From Beijerinckiaceae bacterium (GTDB taxonomy: Bacteria > Pseudomonadota > Alphaproteobacteria > Rhizobiales > Beijerinckiaceae): a DNA stretch of 64,000 nt. Position 1 is the first letter of the stretch. The number at the start of each line of letters is the position of its first letter. A program made the position numbers and the translations under genes. The stretch covers positions 620,001 to 684,000 of the forward strand of contig JAPZTO010000002.1 of the NCBI GenBank assembly GCA_027532775.1, written 5' to 3'. Shown one piece after another: positions 34,543-43,178 of this stretch. A model generated the notes under the pieces. That model saw only the letters and a program-made list of their open reading frames with translations, had not been told where the DNA came from and ran no database searches.

Positions 34543-34561
34543 GCCCGCGTTTCCGGCGGGC
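34543..34561 (-). terminator. Weak candidate terminator after phnE
   Basis: A 6-bp GC stem (GCCCGC / GCGGGC) with a 7-base loop lies in the gap between the end of the phn operon and the ugp promoter. There is no U-tract, so a Rho-type or processed end is as likely. Confidence 0.25.
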
Positions 34562-34671
34562 ACGCGGCCAATTCCGCGCCGTTTGCGCGCTGGCTGTCAC
34601 CGTGCTGTCGCGCGGCTGCCGCGCAGAGGGCCGGCGAGGCCTCGACTTGCTTGTGGATGGCGCAGCCGGCT

Positions 34672-35478
34672 TCAGAGGATGCGGCTGCGGAGGAAGGACG
34701 TCACGATCTCGGTGGCGATGACCACAGCGAAGATCACCGCGAGGATGAGGCCGACCTGATCCCAGTAGAGATTGTTCAGCGCCGCATCGAGTGCCACGCC
34801 GATTCCCCCTGCCCCGACCAGCCCGAGCACCGCGCTCTCGCGGATATTGATGTCCCAGCGCAGCAGCGCGATCGACCAGAAGGCCGGCTCGACCTGCGGC
34901 CAATAGCCCTTGGCGAGGATCATCGAACGCGGCGCGCCTGTGGCAGTCAGGGCTTCGAGCGGGCCGCGCTGGGCTTCTTCCAGCGCCTCGCCGAAGAGCT
35001 TGCCGACGAAGCCGATCGACCGGACGGCGATGGACATTACGCCCGCCAGCGCGCCCGGTCCGAAGATCGCGACGAAGATCAACGCCCAGATCAGCGAATT
35101 GACCGAACGCGAGGAGACGAAGATGAACTGCGCCAGCCAGCGCAGGACCGGGTTCCGCGTGAAGTTGCGTGCGGCCATGAAGGAGAGCGGCAGCGCCAGC
35201 AGGATCGCGAGGATCGTGCCCAAAGTGGCGATATGGAAGGTCTCGATCAACGCGGAATGGACCGCCTTCGGATAGAACGCCCAGTCGAACGGCCACATGC
35301 GCTTGAAAAGGTCGGCTGTTTGTTCCGGCGCGTCGTAGAGGAATTCGGGAATGATATCGATCGTCCGAAGTGACCAGACCACCGCAATGACCGTCAGGAT
35401 GTAGAGGACGGAGCGGGCAATCCGTTCCTGCGCTGTGAATCGCTCCCAGCGGCGGGTCGGGGTAGCGGTGCCGGTCAC
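34672..35478 (-). CDS. phnE: Phosphonate-type ABC transporter permease (PhnE family)
   Basis: A 268-residue permease from a GTG start overlapping the upstream phnE by 4 bases. PhnE landmarks: ALIETFHIATLGTILAILLALPLSFMAARNFTRNP, SSRSVNSLIWALIFVAIFGPG, GKLFGEALEEAQRGPLEALTATGA (EAA-like loop) and ESAVLGLVGAGGIG. It probably pairs with the adjacent phnE as a heterodimer. Last gene of the phnDCEE operon. Confidence 0.93.
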   Translation of the reverse strand: MTGTATPTRRWERFTAQERIARSVLYILTVIAVVWSLRTIDIIPEFLYDAPEQTADLFKRMWPFDWAFYPKAVHSALIETFHIATLGTILAILLALPLSFMAARNFTRNPVLRWLAQFIFVSSRSVNSLIWALIFVAIFGPGALAGVMSIAVRSIGFVGKLFGEALEEAQRGPLEALTATGAPRSMILAKGYWPQVEPAFWSIALLRWDINIRESAVLGLVGAGGIGVALDAALNNLYWDQVGLILAVIFAVVIATEIVTSFLRSRIL

Positions 35479-36266
35479 TGGAAGACCCTCCGGATGCGGG
35501 CAGAGACCATCTCGAACATCATGATCAGCGCGATGATGACGAGCAGGATCGTCAGTACGACGTCAAAGTCGAAGCGCTGGTAGGCGGTGAAGAGCGGTGC
35601 CCCGATGCCGCCGCCGCCGACAATGCCGACCATGGTCGAGTTCCGCAGGTTGGAATCGAACTGGTACACGGTCAGTCCGACGAAACGCGCCATGACCTGT
35701 GGCATGACGGCGATGATCAGCACGTTGAAAAACGAGGCGCCGGTGGCACGGACCGCCTCGACCTGCCTGGCATTCAGTTCCTCGACCACCTCCGCGAAGA
35801 GTTTCGAGACGAAGCCCATCGTCGCGACGATCAGGGCAAGGATGCCGGCCAGCGCGCCGAAGCCCACCGCCTTCACGAACAGGATGGAGACGATGACCGG
35901 GTGGAAGGACCGGCAGATGGCGATCACGCCCCGTGCCGCACCCGCCAGCCAGACCGGCGAGAGGTTGCGCGCCGCCGCGAAGCCGAGCGGCAGCGAGAGC
36001 AGGATACCGAAGAAGGTCGAGAGCACGGCGATCTGCAGGCTTTCGAGCATGCCCGTGGTGATCAGCTCGACCTTGTCCGGGGCGATGTTCGGCGGAAACA
36101 TGCGGCCGAACAGGGTCGCCGCCTGGCTGAAGCCGCGGAGGATGCGGTCGAGGCTGACATCCAGCGTCGACAGCGCATAGAAGACATAGACGGCGAGCGC
36201 GATCCACGCAAAGCGCTTCGGCCAATCAACGGGGAAGGCATCCGGGCGGGCGGGTCTCGTGGTCAT
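35475..36266 (-). CDS. phnE: Phosphonate-type ABC transporter permease (PhnE family)
   Basis: A 263-residue permease with the same family marks: [75 protein letters not shown] and [17 protein letters not shown]. Four-base overlaps with phnC upstream and the second phnE downstream show translational coupling. Two distinct PhnE subunits replace the homodimer seen in some systems. Confidence 0.94.
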   Translation of the reverse strand: MTTRPARPDAFPVDWPKRFAWIALAVYVFYALSTLDVSLDRILRGFSQAATLFGRMFPPNIAPDKVELITTGMLESLQIAVLSTFFGILLSLPLGFAAARNLSPVWLAGAARGVIAICRSFHPVIVSILFVKAVGFGALAGILALIVATMGFVSKLFAEVVEELNARQVEAVRATGASFFNVLIIAVMPQVMARFVGLTVYQFDSNLRNSTMVGIVGGGGIGAPLFTAYQRFDFDVVLTILLVIIALIMMFEMVSARIRRVFQ

Positions 36267-37048
36267 TCCTGCCAGCCCTCACCGCCATAGATCATGGCGA
36301 GGTGGCCCCGTTCGAGCGCCTCGGGCGGGCCATCGAAGACGACATCGCCGCCGGTCATGCCGATGATGCGCGCGGCATAGCGACGGGCGAGATCGACATT
36401 GTGGATATTGATGATGATCGGGATGCCGCGCGTGCCGGAAATTTCGGCCATCAGTTCCATGATCTCGACCGAGGTCTTCGGATCGAGCGAGGATGTCGGC
36501 TCGTCGGCCAGCAGCAGGGCCGGCTCCTGCATGATCGCGCGGGCGATCCCGACGCGCTGGCGCTGCCCGCCGGAAAGCTTGTCTGCCCGGCGATTGGCGA
36601 AATCCTGGCCGAGCCCGACCGCATCGAGCAAGTCAAAGGCGCGCTCTACATCCTCCGTCGGAAACTTGCGGAGGAAGGCCCGCCAGGGACTGACATAGCC
36701 CAGCCGGCCGGAGAGCACATTCTCCATCACGCTGAGCCGCTCGACGAGGTTGTATTCCTGGAAAACCATGCCGATCCGGCGGCGCGCCATGCGCAGGGCC
36801 GCGCCCTGGATCCGGGCGAGATTCTCGCCTTTCAGCAGGATATCGCCCGCCGTCGGATCAACAAGGCGGTTGATGCAGCGGATCAGCGTCGACTTGCCGG
36901 TGCCCGAAGGCCCGATGATTGCGGTAACGCCGTGCGGAGCAAAATCGAGGCTGATATCCTTCAGCACCGGCTGGCCGGGGCGGTATTCCTTCCGCAGGCC
37001 GCGCAGCGAAAGGACCGGCTCGGCAATGGCGGGGTGCATCACGTTCAT
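36263..37048 (-). CDS. phnC: Phosphonate-type ABC transporter ATPase
   Basis: A 261-residue ATPase with Walker [11 protein letters not shown]-loop [24 protein letters not shown] (PhnC hallmark), signature [15 protein letters not shown], Walker [17 protein letters not shown] and switch [13 protein letters not shown]. It energises uptake of phosphonate, phosphite or phosphate esters. It overlaps phnE by 4 bases and follows phnD after two hairpins. Confidence 0.94.
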   Translation of the reverse strand: MNVMHPAIAEPVLSLRGLRKEYRPGQPVLKDISLDFAPHGVTAIIGPSGTGKSTLIRCINRLVDPTAGDILLKGENLARIQGAALRMARRRIGMVFQEYNLVERLSVMENVLSGRLGYVSPWRAFLRKFPTEDVERAFDLLDAVGLGQDFANRRADKLSGGQRQRVGIARAIMQEPALLLADEPTSSLDPKTSVEIMELMAEISGTRGIPIIINIHNVDLARRYAARIIGMTGGDVVFDGPPEALERGHLAMIYGGEGWQE

Positions 37049-37067
37049 GGCATTATCCTGCGGCGTC

Positions 37068-37084
37068 TCCGCCCTCGGGGCGGA
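37068..37084 (-). promoter_or_regulatory. Intercistronic hairpin 2 between phnD and phnC
   Basis: TCCGCCC-TCG-GGGCGGA, a perfect 7-bp stem with a 3-base loop, lies 20 bp before the phnC start. It is the second of two hairpins in the 87-bp gap. Confidence 0.55.
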
Positions 37085-37096
37085 ACCGGCAAAGGG

Positions 37097-37123
37097 CCGC
37101 AGGCACCTTCAGGGCGCCTGCGG
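37097..37123 (-). promoter_or_regulatory. Intercistronic hairpin 1 between phnD and phnC
   Basis: An 8-bp stem (CCGCAGGC / GCCTGCGG) with an A-C mismatch and further inner pairing begins 12 bp after the phnD stop. Arrangement parallels the ugpB-ugpA gap. Confidence 0.6.
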
Positions 37124-37135
37124 GGAGCATTGCGT

Positions 37136-38203
37136 TTACTGCTTCGGGGCTGCCAGCTTCTTCGCGGCTTCCTCGGCGCGCTTGGCTGCGGCGGCCGCTT
37201 CACGCTTCGATTCCGCGTCATAGGCGGCGCGATTGTAGGGCGTGCCCGACTTGTTGGCGACATCGCGCACCACGGCCCAATCCTTCTGGTAGGTGATCGG
37301 GAGGAAGCGGTCGTCGCCGTTGAATTCCTTCGTCATGGCCGGGGTGAAGCGGAAGGAATAGAAGCATTCGCGAAGCTTGGCCGCGAGTTCGGGCTTCAGG
37401 TCATGCGCATGGGCGAAGGATGAGGTCGGGAAGACGGGACTGCGATAAAGGATGCGGAAATCCTCGCCCTTGACGGTTCCGCGGGTCACCATCCGGTCAA
37501 ACACGTCGGACGCCACGGCGGCCATGTCGTAGTCGCCGGAATTGACGCCGAGCACGCTCTTGTCATGCCCGCCGGACATCAGCGGCTTGTAATCCGTGTC
37601 CGGCGTCAGGCCCTGATCCGGGAACAGCACGCGTGGCGCGAGATTGCCGGAATTCGACGAAGGCGAGGTATGGGCGACCTTCTTGCCCTTCAGGTCAGCG
37701 AGGCTCTTGTAGGGGCTCGAGGCCTTGACCACAGCGACAAGGTTGTAGCCGCGCACCTCGTTGCCGAGGCCCTTGGCCGCGAAGGGAATCGCACCGGCGA
37801 GATTGACGGCGAATCCGGTCGGGCCCGTCGAGAACCCGGCGAAATGCAGTCGGCCCGAGCGCATGGCCTCGATCTCGGCCGCATTCGACTGGACCGGGTA
37901 ATAGACCGTGCGCTTGCCAACGCATTTCTCGAGATGGTCCGTGAAGGGCTTGAAGATATTGGCATAGACGGCCGGATCTTCGACGGGCGTGTAGGCCCAG
38001 ACCAGCGTCGAGGGGTCGCGCAGCTTGGCGGCTTCCTTCGGCAGATCGGCTACGAGATCACGGTTCTCGTCGCAATAGAGGGTGTCGAGTTCGCCCCGGT
38101 TGGTGCAGGCATCCTGCGCCTGGGCGCCAGGAACGGCCTGAAGTGCCAGGAATCCGGCTGCGATCAACGGGAAAAGCGGGCCGCGCGGGCGGGCAATGGA
38201 CAT
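37136..38203 (-). CDS. phnD: Phosphonate/phosphate-type ABC transporter substrate-binding protein (PhnD family)
   Basis: A 355-residue receptor starting MSIARPRGPLFPL behind a GGAGGAAA ribosome site; a longer in-frame extension upstream is not supported. Signal peptide residues 1-29 (ending GAQAQ). PhnD features: LVWAYTPVEDPAVYANIFKPFTDHLEK, KVAHTSPSSNSGNLAPRVLF (ligand-binding S-x-S-G/N segment), GGHDKSVLGVNSGDYDMAAVASDVFDRM. The C-terminal 25 residues are Ala/Lys/Glu-rich (AKRAEEAAKKLA), probably helical. No C-P lyase genes and no Pho box are seen nearby, so the substrate could be phosphite or another oxyanion. Confidence 0.9.
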   Translation of the reverse strand: MSIARPRGPLFPLIAAGFLALQAVPGAQAQDACTNRGELDTLYCDENRDLVADLPKEAAKLRDPSTLVWAYTPVEDPAVYANIFKPFTDHLEKCVGKRTVYYPVQSNAAEIEAMRSGRLHFAGFSTGPTGFAVNLAGAIPFAAKGLGNEVRGYNLVAVVKASSPYKSLADLKGKKVAHTSPSSNSGNLAPRVLFPDQGLTPDTDYKPLMSGGHDKSVLGVNSGDYDMAAVASDVFDRMVTRGTVKGEDFRILYRSPVFPTSSFAHAHDLKPELAAKLRECFYSFRFTPAMTKEFNGDDRFLPITYQKDWAVVRDVANKSGTPYNRAAYDAESKREAAAAAKRAEEAAKKLAAPKQ

Positions 38204-38358
38204 GGGTTTCCTCCAGATCCCCGGCCTGTTTGTTCCTGCGGCCAGGGTTGATTCATTGATAGCCGGCGAATGGTCGCCAGCCAAACAAAAACTCCCCGGC
38301 CGGATCGGGCGAGCGCGCCACGGCAGCGAAGACCGCGGGACATTCCGTGGTTTCCGCC

Positions 38359-40542
38359 TCAGGCCGAGGCGAGCGCCCGCGATGCAGCCATCTGCCGGAG
38401 CAGGACCGGTATGGCCAGGGCCACGCCGATCACCGTGGCGGTGAGGTTCGGCGAAATCACCAGCACAGAGCCGATAAAGAGCAGGAGCTGTTCCCAGCGG
38501 CGCATCGGCGCGAGGCCGTAACCCGTCACTGCGGCAGCGAGCATCACGATCCCGATGATGCAACCGCCGGTGGTGAAGAAGAAATCACCCCAGGTGAACC
38601 CCTTCGTCATGATCAGCATGGCCGGCGAGAAGACGAAGACAAACGGAACCAGCACCTTGGCAAGTCCGAGGCGGAAGGCGGTGTTCCCCGTCTTGAACGG
38701 GTCTGCCCCGGCCATGCTGGCGCCGGCATAGGCCGCCAGTGCGACCGGCGGCGTGATGTCGGCCAGCAGCCCGTAATAGAAGACGAAGAAATGCGAGACG
38801 ATCGGCTCCACCCCCAGTTTGCCGAGGGCTGGCTGGGCGATGGTGACCATGATGATGTAGCTCGCCGTGGTCGGGATGCCGCAGCCGAGCAGGATGCAGA
38901 CGATGCCGGTCATGACCAGCGTGAAGAACAAGGTCAGCGTGCTCGGGGTGAACCAGGTCGCCGGCAGGATCGCCGTCGTGATCTGCGTCAGGTCGCGGGC
39001 AAAGCCGATCACGATATCCGAAAGCTTGAACCCGACGCCCGTGAGCGTGACGATGCCGATGATGATGCCCACCGTGGCAGCGGCGGCGCCGACGCCGATC
39101 GCGTATTTCGCACCGGTGACGAAGGCGTCGGAAATGTCGATCACCCGGGTCATGCCGCCCTTCGCCCAGTCCTTTGCCACAAAAGCGACCGAGGCTATGG
39201 CCGCAAACCCGAACGCGATGGCGAGACCCCAGACCGTGATGATCGCGCCGGTGGCGATCAGCGCGACCATGATCAGGAGCAACGCCACCGAGATGACCTT
39301 GTTCCGCCCGGTCAGGCCCACGACCATGCAGGCAGTGATGCCCCAGAAGGCGGCGAGATAGGGCGTATAGCCCGAGAGCAGCACCGCCAGCAGCACGACC
39401 AGCGGGGTAATGGAGGGCCAGCCCTCGGCAAGCACATCCATGGCGCGCGGCAGATCCGCCTTCGGCACGCCTTTCAGGCCGAGCTTCTTCGCCTCGAAAT
39501 GCACCTGGCAGAAAATGCCGAAGAAATGCATCGCTGCCGGCACGATCGCCGCGATGATGATCGTCTGGTACGGCAGGTTGAGGAATTCGACCATGAGGAA
39601 GGCGGCCGCGCCCATGATCGGCGGGGTGATCTGCCCGCCCGTGGCGGCGGTCGATTCCACCGCACCGGCAAAGTGGCGGGGATAGCCGGTACGGATCATC
39701 ATGGGGATGGTGAGCGACCCGACCGTCACCGTATTGGCGATGGAGGAGCCCGAGATCATGCCGAACAGGCCGGAAGCAAAGATCGACACCTTGGCCGGCC
39801 CGCCGGAGAAACGGCCCGCCAGCGCCATGGCGAGATCGATGAAGAGCTTGCCGAGGCCAACCCGCGTCGCCAGCACGCCGAACAGGACGTAGTGGAAGAC
39901 ATAGGTCGCAACCACGCCCAGCGCGATGCCGTAAACGCCCTGCGAGGTCAGGTAGAGGTGGTTGACGATGGCTTTCCAGCTGTTGCCGGGATGGGCGAAG
40001 ATGCCGGGGAGCGATGGCCCCGCCATGGCATAGAGCATCAATATGATGGCGATGATCGGCAGCGGCCAGCCGATGGCGCGGCGCGTCGCCTCGATCAGCA
40101 CGAGAATGGCCAGCGAGCCCATGAACACGTCCATCGGCATCGGGTTGCCGACGCGGAAGACAAGGTCATGGAAGATCCATGGCACATAGAGGCTCGAAAC
40201 CATGGCCGCGAGGAACAAAGCCCAGTCGATGATGCTGATCCCGAGCGGGCGGAACAGCGATGCCGAGGGCGGGCGGTTGTTGCGCGCCTTGTTGGCCGAG
40301 AAGACGAGGAAGATCAGCCCGAGCACGAAAGCGAGATGGATGCCACGGTGCGTGACTTCCGGCAGCAGGCCGAAACCCGCCGTGTAGTAATGGAAGAGCG
40401 ACAGCGCCAGCAGCATGCCGGCAACCAGCCAGCCGGTCAGTGGCAGGAGAGGCCGGAACCGGATCTCGTGATCGAGACTTTCCTCGAGTTCCTGCGCTTT
40501 CTTGAGATCGAGATCCCCGATCGGCGAGACCGTGTTTGACAT
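38359..40542 (-). CDS. TRAP transporter permease, fused 4TM/12TM (TAXI-associated)
   Basis: A 727-residue polytopic protein in which DctQ-like and DctM-like domains are fused, as in TAXI-TRAP systems. The N-terminus contains ETLDHE-like LEESLDHEIRFRPLLPLTGWLVAGMLLALSLFHYYTAGFG; the DctM-like part shows GRFSGGPAKVSIFASGLFGMISGSSIANTVTVGSLTIPMM, ESTAATGGQITPPIMGAAAFLM and GCGIPTTASYIIMVTIAQPAL. It follows the TAXI receptor after a gap carrying two hairpins. Substrates of TAXI systems are mostly unknown; glutamate and other acids are reported for some. Confidence 0.93.
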   Translation of the reverse strand: MSNTVSPIGDLDLKKAQELEESLDHEIRFRPLLPLTGWLVAGMLLALSLFHYYTAGFGLLPEVTHRGIHLAFVLGLIFLVFSANKARNNRPPSASLFRPLGISIIDWALFLAAMVSSLYVPWIFHDLVFRVGNPMPMDVFMGSLAILVLIEATRRAIGWPLPIIAIILMLYAMAGPSLPGIFAHPGNSWKAIVNHLYLTSQGVYGIALGVVATYVFHYVLFGVLATRVGLGKLFIDLAMALAGRFSGGPAKVSIFASGLFGMISGSSIANTVTVGSLTIPMMIRTGYPRHFAGAVESTAATGGQITPPIMGAAAFLMVEFLNLPYQTIIIAAIVPAAMHFFGIFCQVHFEAKKLGLKGVPKADLPRAMDVLAEGWPSITPLVVLLAVLLSGYTPYLAAFWGITACMVVGLTGRNKVISVALLLIMVALIATGAIITVWGLAIAFGFAAIASVAFVAKDWAKGGMTRVIDISDAFVTGAKYAIGVGAAAATVGIIIGIVTLTGVGFKLSDIVIGFARDLTQITTAILPATWFTPSTLTLFFTLVMTGIVCILLGCGIPTTASYIIMVTIAQPALGKLGVEPIVSHFFVFYYGLLADITPPVALAAYAGASMAGADPFKTGNTAFRLGLAKVLVPFVFVFSPAMLIMTKGFTWGDFFFTTGGCIIGIVMLAAAVTGYGLAPMRRWEQLLLFIGSVLVISPNLTATVIGVALAIPVLLRQMAASRALASA

Positions 40543-40574
40543 CCCTGCCCCCGCAAGTCAGTTCCCACGCGATC

Positions 40575-40589
40575 CCGGAAAAGTTCCGG
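40575..40589 (-). promoter_or_regulatory. Intercistronic hairpin 2 between TAXI receptor and permease
   Basis: CCGGAA-AAG-TTCCGG, a perfect 6-bp stem with a 3-base loop, sits about 32 bp before the permease start. It is the second hairpin in the 127-bp gap. Confidence 0.5.
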
Positions 40590-40617
40590 ATCCGGTGAGT
40601 GCACCCGTCATAGAGAA

Positions 40618-40643
40618 GCCCGCACGACCTGCGTCGCGCGGGC
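40618..40643 (-). promoter_or_regulatory. Intercistronic hairpin 1 between TAXI receptor and permease
   Basis: GCCCGC pairs with GCGGGC, followed by one A-C mismatch and an inner 4-bp stem (CGAC / GTCG) closing a CTGC loop. It begins 26 bp after the receptor stop. No T-run. Confidence 0.55.
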
Positions 40644-40669
40644 ATGGCCTTGATCAAGATCCTGCGGGT

Positions 40670-41638
40670 TCAGCCCTTCAGAAGCCCGGCTTCCTTGTAG
40701 AAGCGCTCGGCACCGGGATGCAGCGGAATGCCGAGGCCGGCCAGCGCATTGGCCTTCACGATGGCCTTGCCCTTGGCATGGCCGGTATCGAGCGCCGCGC
40801 GGGCCTTGTCGGACCAGAGGCCCTTGGTAACCTCATAGACCGTATCGGCATCGATCTTTGCGGTGGTCACCCATTGCGCGCCGACAGCGAGCGACTTCAC
40901 GCCCTTGGTATCCTTGTAGGCATTGTCGGGGATGATGTCCTCGGCGAAGAAGGTGAACTTCTTCTTCAGCTCTTCCGCCTGCGGGCCATCAACCGCCACC
41001 AGTTCGAACCCGTGCGTGGCGCCGAGTTCGGTCAGCGCGCCGAACGGATAGCCGCCGGTGAAGAAGAAGCCGTCAAGCGAGCCGTCCTTCATCTTCTCGA
41101 TGGCCGGGCCCGGCTTGATGAATTCCGGCTTGTAGTCACGGTCGGTCACGCCATAGGCGGCGAGGATGGCGCGCGCATTGACGAGCGAGCCGGAGCCCGG
41201 CTCGTCCACCGAGAACCGCTTGCCCTTGATATCGGCCGGCGATTTCACGCCGAGGCCCTTCTTGACCACGATATGCACCGTCTCCGGATAGAGGTTGGCG
41301 ATGGCGCGGAGTTCCTCGACCTTCGGCTTTCCCTCGTAGATGCCGGTGCCGGTATAGGCCCAGGTGGCGACATCGGCCTGGCTGAAACCCGATTCCGAGG
41401 CGCCGCCGACAATGGCATTCACATTGGCGACGGAGCCGTTCGAAGCGACAGCCGAGGCGTTCAGCTTGTCGCCCGAGATCGCGTTCGCGATGATGCCGCC
41501 GATCGGATAATAGGTACCGCCTGTACCACCGGTGCCGATGCGGAAGAACTTGGCCTGCGCGAGCGCCGAACCGCCGGTGGCGGAAAGGGCCGCGAGGGCA
41601 GCAGCGCCCTTCAGGGCGTCACGACGGGAGAGAAACAT
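40670..41638 (-). CDS. TAXI family TRAP transporter solute-binding protein
   Basis: A 322-residue receptor starting MFLSRRDALKGAAALAAL, with GGAG 11 bases upstream. The SRRDALKG segment suggests a Tat signal, cleaved near ALAQA. Mature hallmarks of TAXI proteins: FRIGTGGTGGTYYPIGGIIANAIS (residues 31-54), GFSQADVATWAYTGTGIYEG, LYPETVHIVVKKGLGVKSPADIKGKRFSVDEPGSGSLVNARAIL, and DGFFFTGGYPFGALTEL. An upstream in-frame extension lacks signal-like sequence and is rejected. It is first gene of the TAXI-TRAP pair. Confidence 0.94.
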   Translation of the reverse strand: MFLSRRDALKGAAALAALSATGGSALAQAKFFRIGTGGTGGTYYPIGGIIANAISGDKLNASAVASNGSVANVNAIVGGASESGFSQADVATWAYTGTGIYEGKPKVEELRAIANLYPETVHIVVKKGLGVKSPADIKGKRFSVDEPGSGSLVNARAILAAYGVTDRDYKPEFIKPGPAIEKMKDGSLDGFFFTGGYPFGALTELGATHGFELVAVDGPQAEELKKKFTFFAEDIIPDNAYKDTKGVKSLAVGAQWVTTAKIDADTVYEVTKGLWSDKARAALDTGHAKGKAIVKANALAGLGIPLHPGAERFYKEAGLLKG

Positions 41639-41663
41639 GGGAAAGCTCCGCTGATCGAGGGCG

Positions 41664-41681
41664 GGCGGCACCCGTGCCGCC
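41664..41681 (-). promoter_or_regulatory. Leader hairpin upstream of the TAXI receptor gene
   Basis: GGCGGCA-CCCG-TGCCGCC is a perfect 7-bp stem 26 bp before the receptor start, in the 237-bp gap shared with the divergent YCII gene. It may be a leader structure or operator. No clear promoter elements were found around it. Confidence 0.35.
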
Positions 41682-41875
41682 ACAACTGGTCCCGATGTTT
41701 GCAAGCTCCGGCGCAAGGCGCAAGGCCGTTCTTGCCGCCCGAACGCTGGAGCCGAACGCATCGGGGCTGGAAAACCGGGCTCACCGGGGTTGGAAGGCAG
41801 GCCCGGGCATTGCAAGATAGAACATGGCTCCGGCCTGTGGATTGCCTTGCGCCCCCGCCCTTCCGGGAGAAAACG

Positions 41876-42247
41876 ATGCTGTTCCTCTGCCTTTGCCGAT
41901 ACAATGCGGATGACTTTGCCGGGCTGGATTCGGCACAGTTCGACCGGATCGGCGAGATGTGCGCACCGATCGACCAGGCCTTCAAGGCGAGCGGCCATGT
42001 GCGGATCACGGGGTCCCTCGGCCTGCCGGAGGAGGCACGCTGGCTCAAGGCGACGGCTTCCGGCGTGACTGAGGGCGAAGGCCTCTACGAGCCGACAACC
42101 GAACCGCCCGGCGCGTTTTTCATGATCGAGGCCAGCAGCATGGAACAGGCGGTCGAGATCGCGCGGATGCATCCCGGGGCGCATCTCGGCGGCATGTTCG
42201 AAGGGGCGATCGAGATCTGGCCCATCGCGCAATGGGAACAGCCCTGA
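41876..42247 (+). CDS. YCII-related domain protein
   Basis: A 123-residue protein from MLFLCLCRYNADDF behind a GGGAGA ribosome site. It has the dimeric alpha-beta YCII/DGPF pattern: GHVRITGSLGLPEEARWLKA, PPGAFFMIEASSMEQAVEIARMHPGAHLGGMFEGAIEIWPIAQW. Many such proteins are small cytosolic enzymes or domains of unknown function; some accompany ECF sigma factors, none of which is seen here. A longer in-frame region upstream runs antisense to the TAXI receptor gene and is not credible. Confidence 0.85.
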   Translation: MLFLCLCRYNADDFAGLDSAQFDRIGEMCAPIDQAFKASGHVRITGSLGLPEEARWLKATASGVTEGEGLYEPTTEPPGAFFMIEASSMEQAVEIARMHPGAHLGGMFEGAIEIWPIAQWEQP

Positions 42248-42302
42248 GGCGGCGCAGGCCTTGCCGACGGCTCCATTCTGCGCTCCGATGAAATGACCGA
42301 GA

Positions 42303-42319
42303 GGCGGGGTCCGCCCGCC
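42303..42319 (+). other. Short hairpin before the ankyrin gene
   Basis: GGCGGG-GTCCG-CCCGCC, a perfect 6-bp stem, lies between the YCII and ankyrin genes, 20 bp before the latter's ATG. It could weakly terminate or shape the ankyrin leader. Confidence 0.3.
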
Positions 42320-42338
42320 CGGAACGGGAGATGACACC

Positions 42339-43022
42339 ATGGATTTTCGCGCCGCCATCCGGGCCGGCCTCGTGCTGGCCATGTTCGGTGTTGCCGGCCC
42401 CTCGCCGGCCCAGGTTCCGCCCGGCGCCGATGAGATCGCTGCCTATCAGGGCCTCCACCGCGCCGCCCATGCCGGCGATGTCGGCGAGATCCGCCGGCTG
42501 CTCGCCTCCGGTGCGGCGCCCGATGCGCGCGATGGCCGGCAGCGCACGCCGCTGCATGTTGCCTGCCATGCCCGCCAGCGCGAGGCGATGCGGGCGCTCG
42601 CCGCCGGCAAGGCGGATCCCAAGGCGGTCGATGCCCAGAACTATGATTGCATCACCATCGCCGCCGTGGCCGATGACGTGCCAACGCTGGAAGCCGCCAT
42701 CGCCATCGGCGGCGACCCGCGCCAGATCACCAGCCCCTATCAGGGCACGGCGCTGATCGCGGCGGCGCATCTCGGCCATGATGGGGTGGTGAAAACGCTG
42801 ATCGGCGCCCGCGCGCCGCTCGACCATGTGAACAACCTTCACTGGACCGCGCTGATCGAGGCGGTGATCCTCGGCAATGGCGGGCCGCGCCATGTCGAGA
42901 CAGTGCGCCTGCTCGTCGAGGCCGGCGCCCGGCGCGACCTTGCGGACAGGGAGGGGCGGACCCCGCTCGACCATGCCCGCAGCCGGGGCTATGCCGCGAT
43001 GGTGGCATTGCTGACGAAATAG
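42339..43022 (+). CDS. Secreted ankyrin-repeat protein
   Basis: A 227-residue protein with a signal peptide (residues 1-25, LVLAMFGVAGPSPAQ). About five ankyrin repeats follow from residue 35: GLHRAAHAGDVGEIRRLLASGAAPDARD, TPLHVACHARQREAMRALAAGKADPKAVD, ITIAAVADDVPTLEAAIAIGGDP, ALIAAAHLGHDGVVKTLIGARAPLDHV, and TPLDHARSRGYAAMVALLTK. It probably acts as a periplasmic protein-binding scaffold. No catalase or other known partner of bacterial ankyrins is adjacent. It precedes the transglutaminase operon by 156 bp. Confidence 0.88.
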   Translation: MDFRAAIRAGLVLAMFGVAGPSPAQVPPGADEIAAYQGLHRAAHAGDVGEIRRLLASGAAPDARDGRQRTPLHVACHARQREAMRALAAGKADPKAVDAQNYDCITIAAVADDVPTLEAAIAIGGDPRQITSPYQGTALIAAAHLGHDGVVKTLIGARAPLDHVNNLHWTALIEAVILGNGGPRHVETVRLLVEAGARRDLADREGRTPLDHARSRGYAAMVALLTK

Positions 43023-43178
43023 CTGCCACGCCGCGTCACCCTGCCCGGAAAACAGGCATCCCTATCCGGCTTTTCCTGCCCGGACAGCCACATGGGTCTG
43101 GGACAAGTCCGGCAATAAGCTTGCTTCCCTCGCTCACATGCGCCCACACTGGACGCCTGTTCTCAAGTCTGGAAGCCC

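Noticed and set aside
38204-38358. Pho box upstream of phnD
   Set aside because: I searched both strands for TTGTCA/CTGTCA repeats at 11-bp period and found none.
38347-40539. 730-residue open frame on the plus strand
   Set aside because: It lies fully antisense to the TAXI-type TRAP permease, has a charged Arg/Asp/His-rich composition and no recognisable domain; a high-GC shadow frame.
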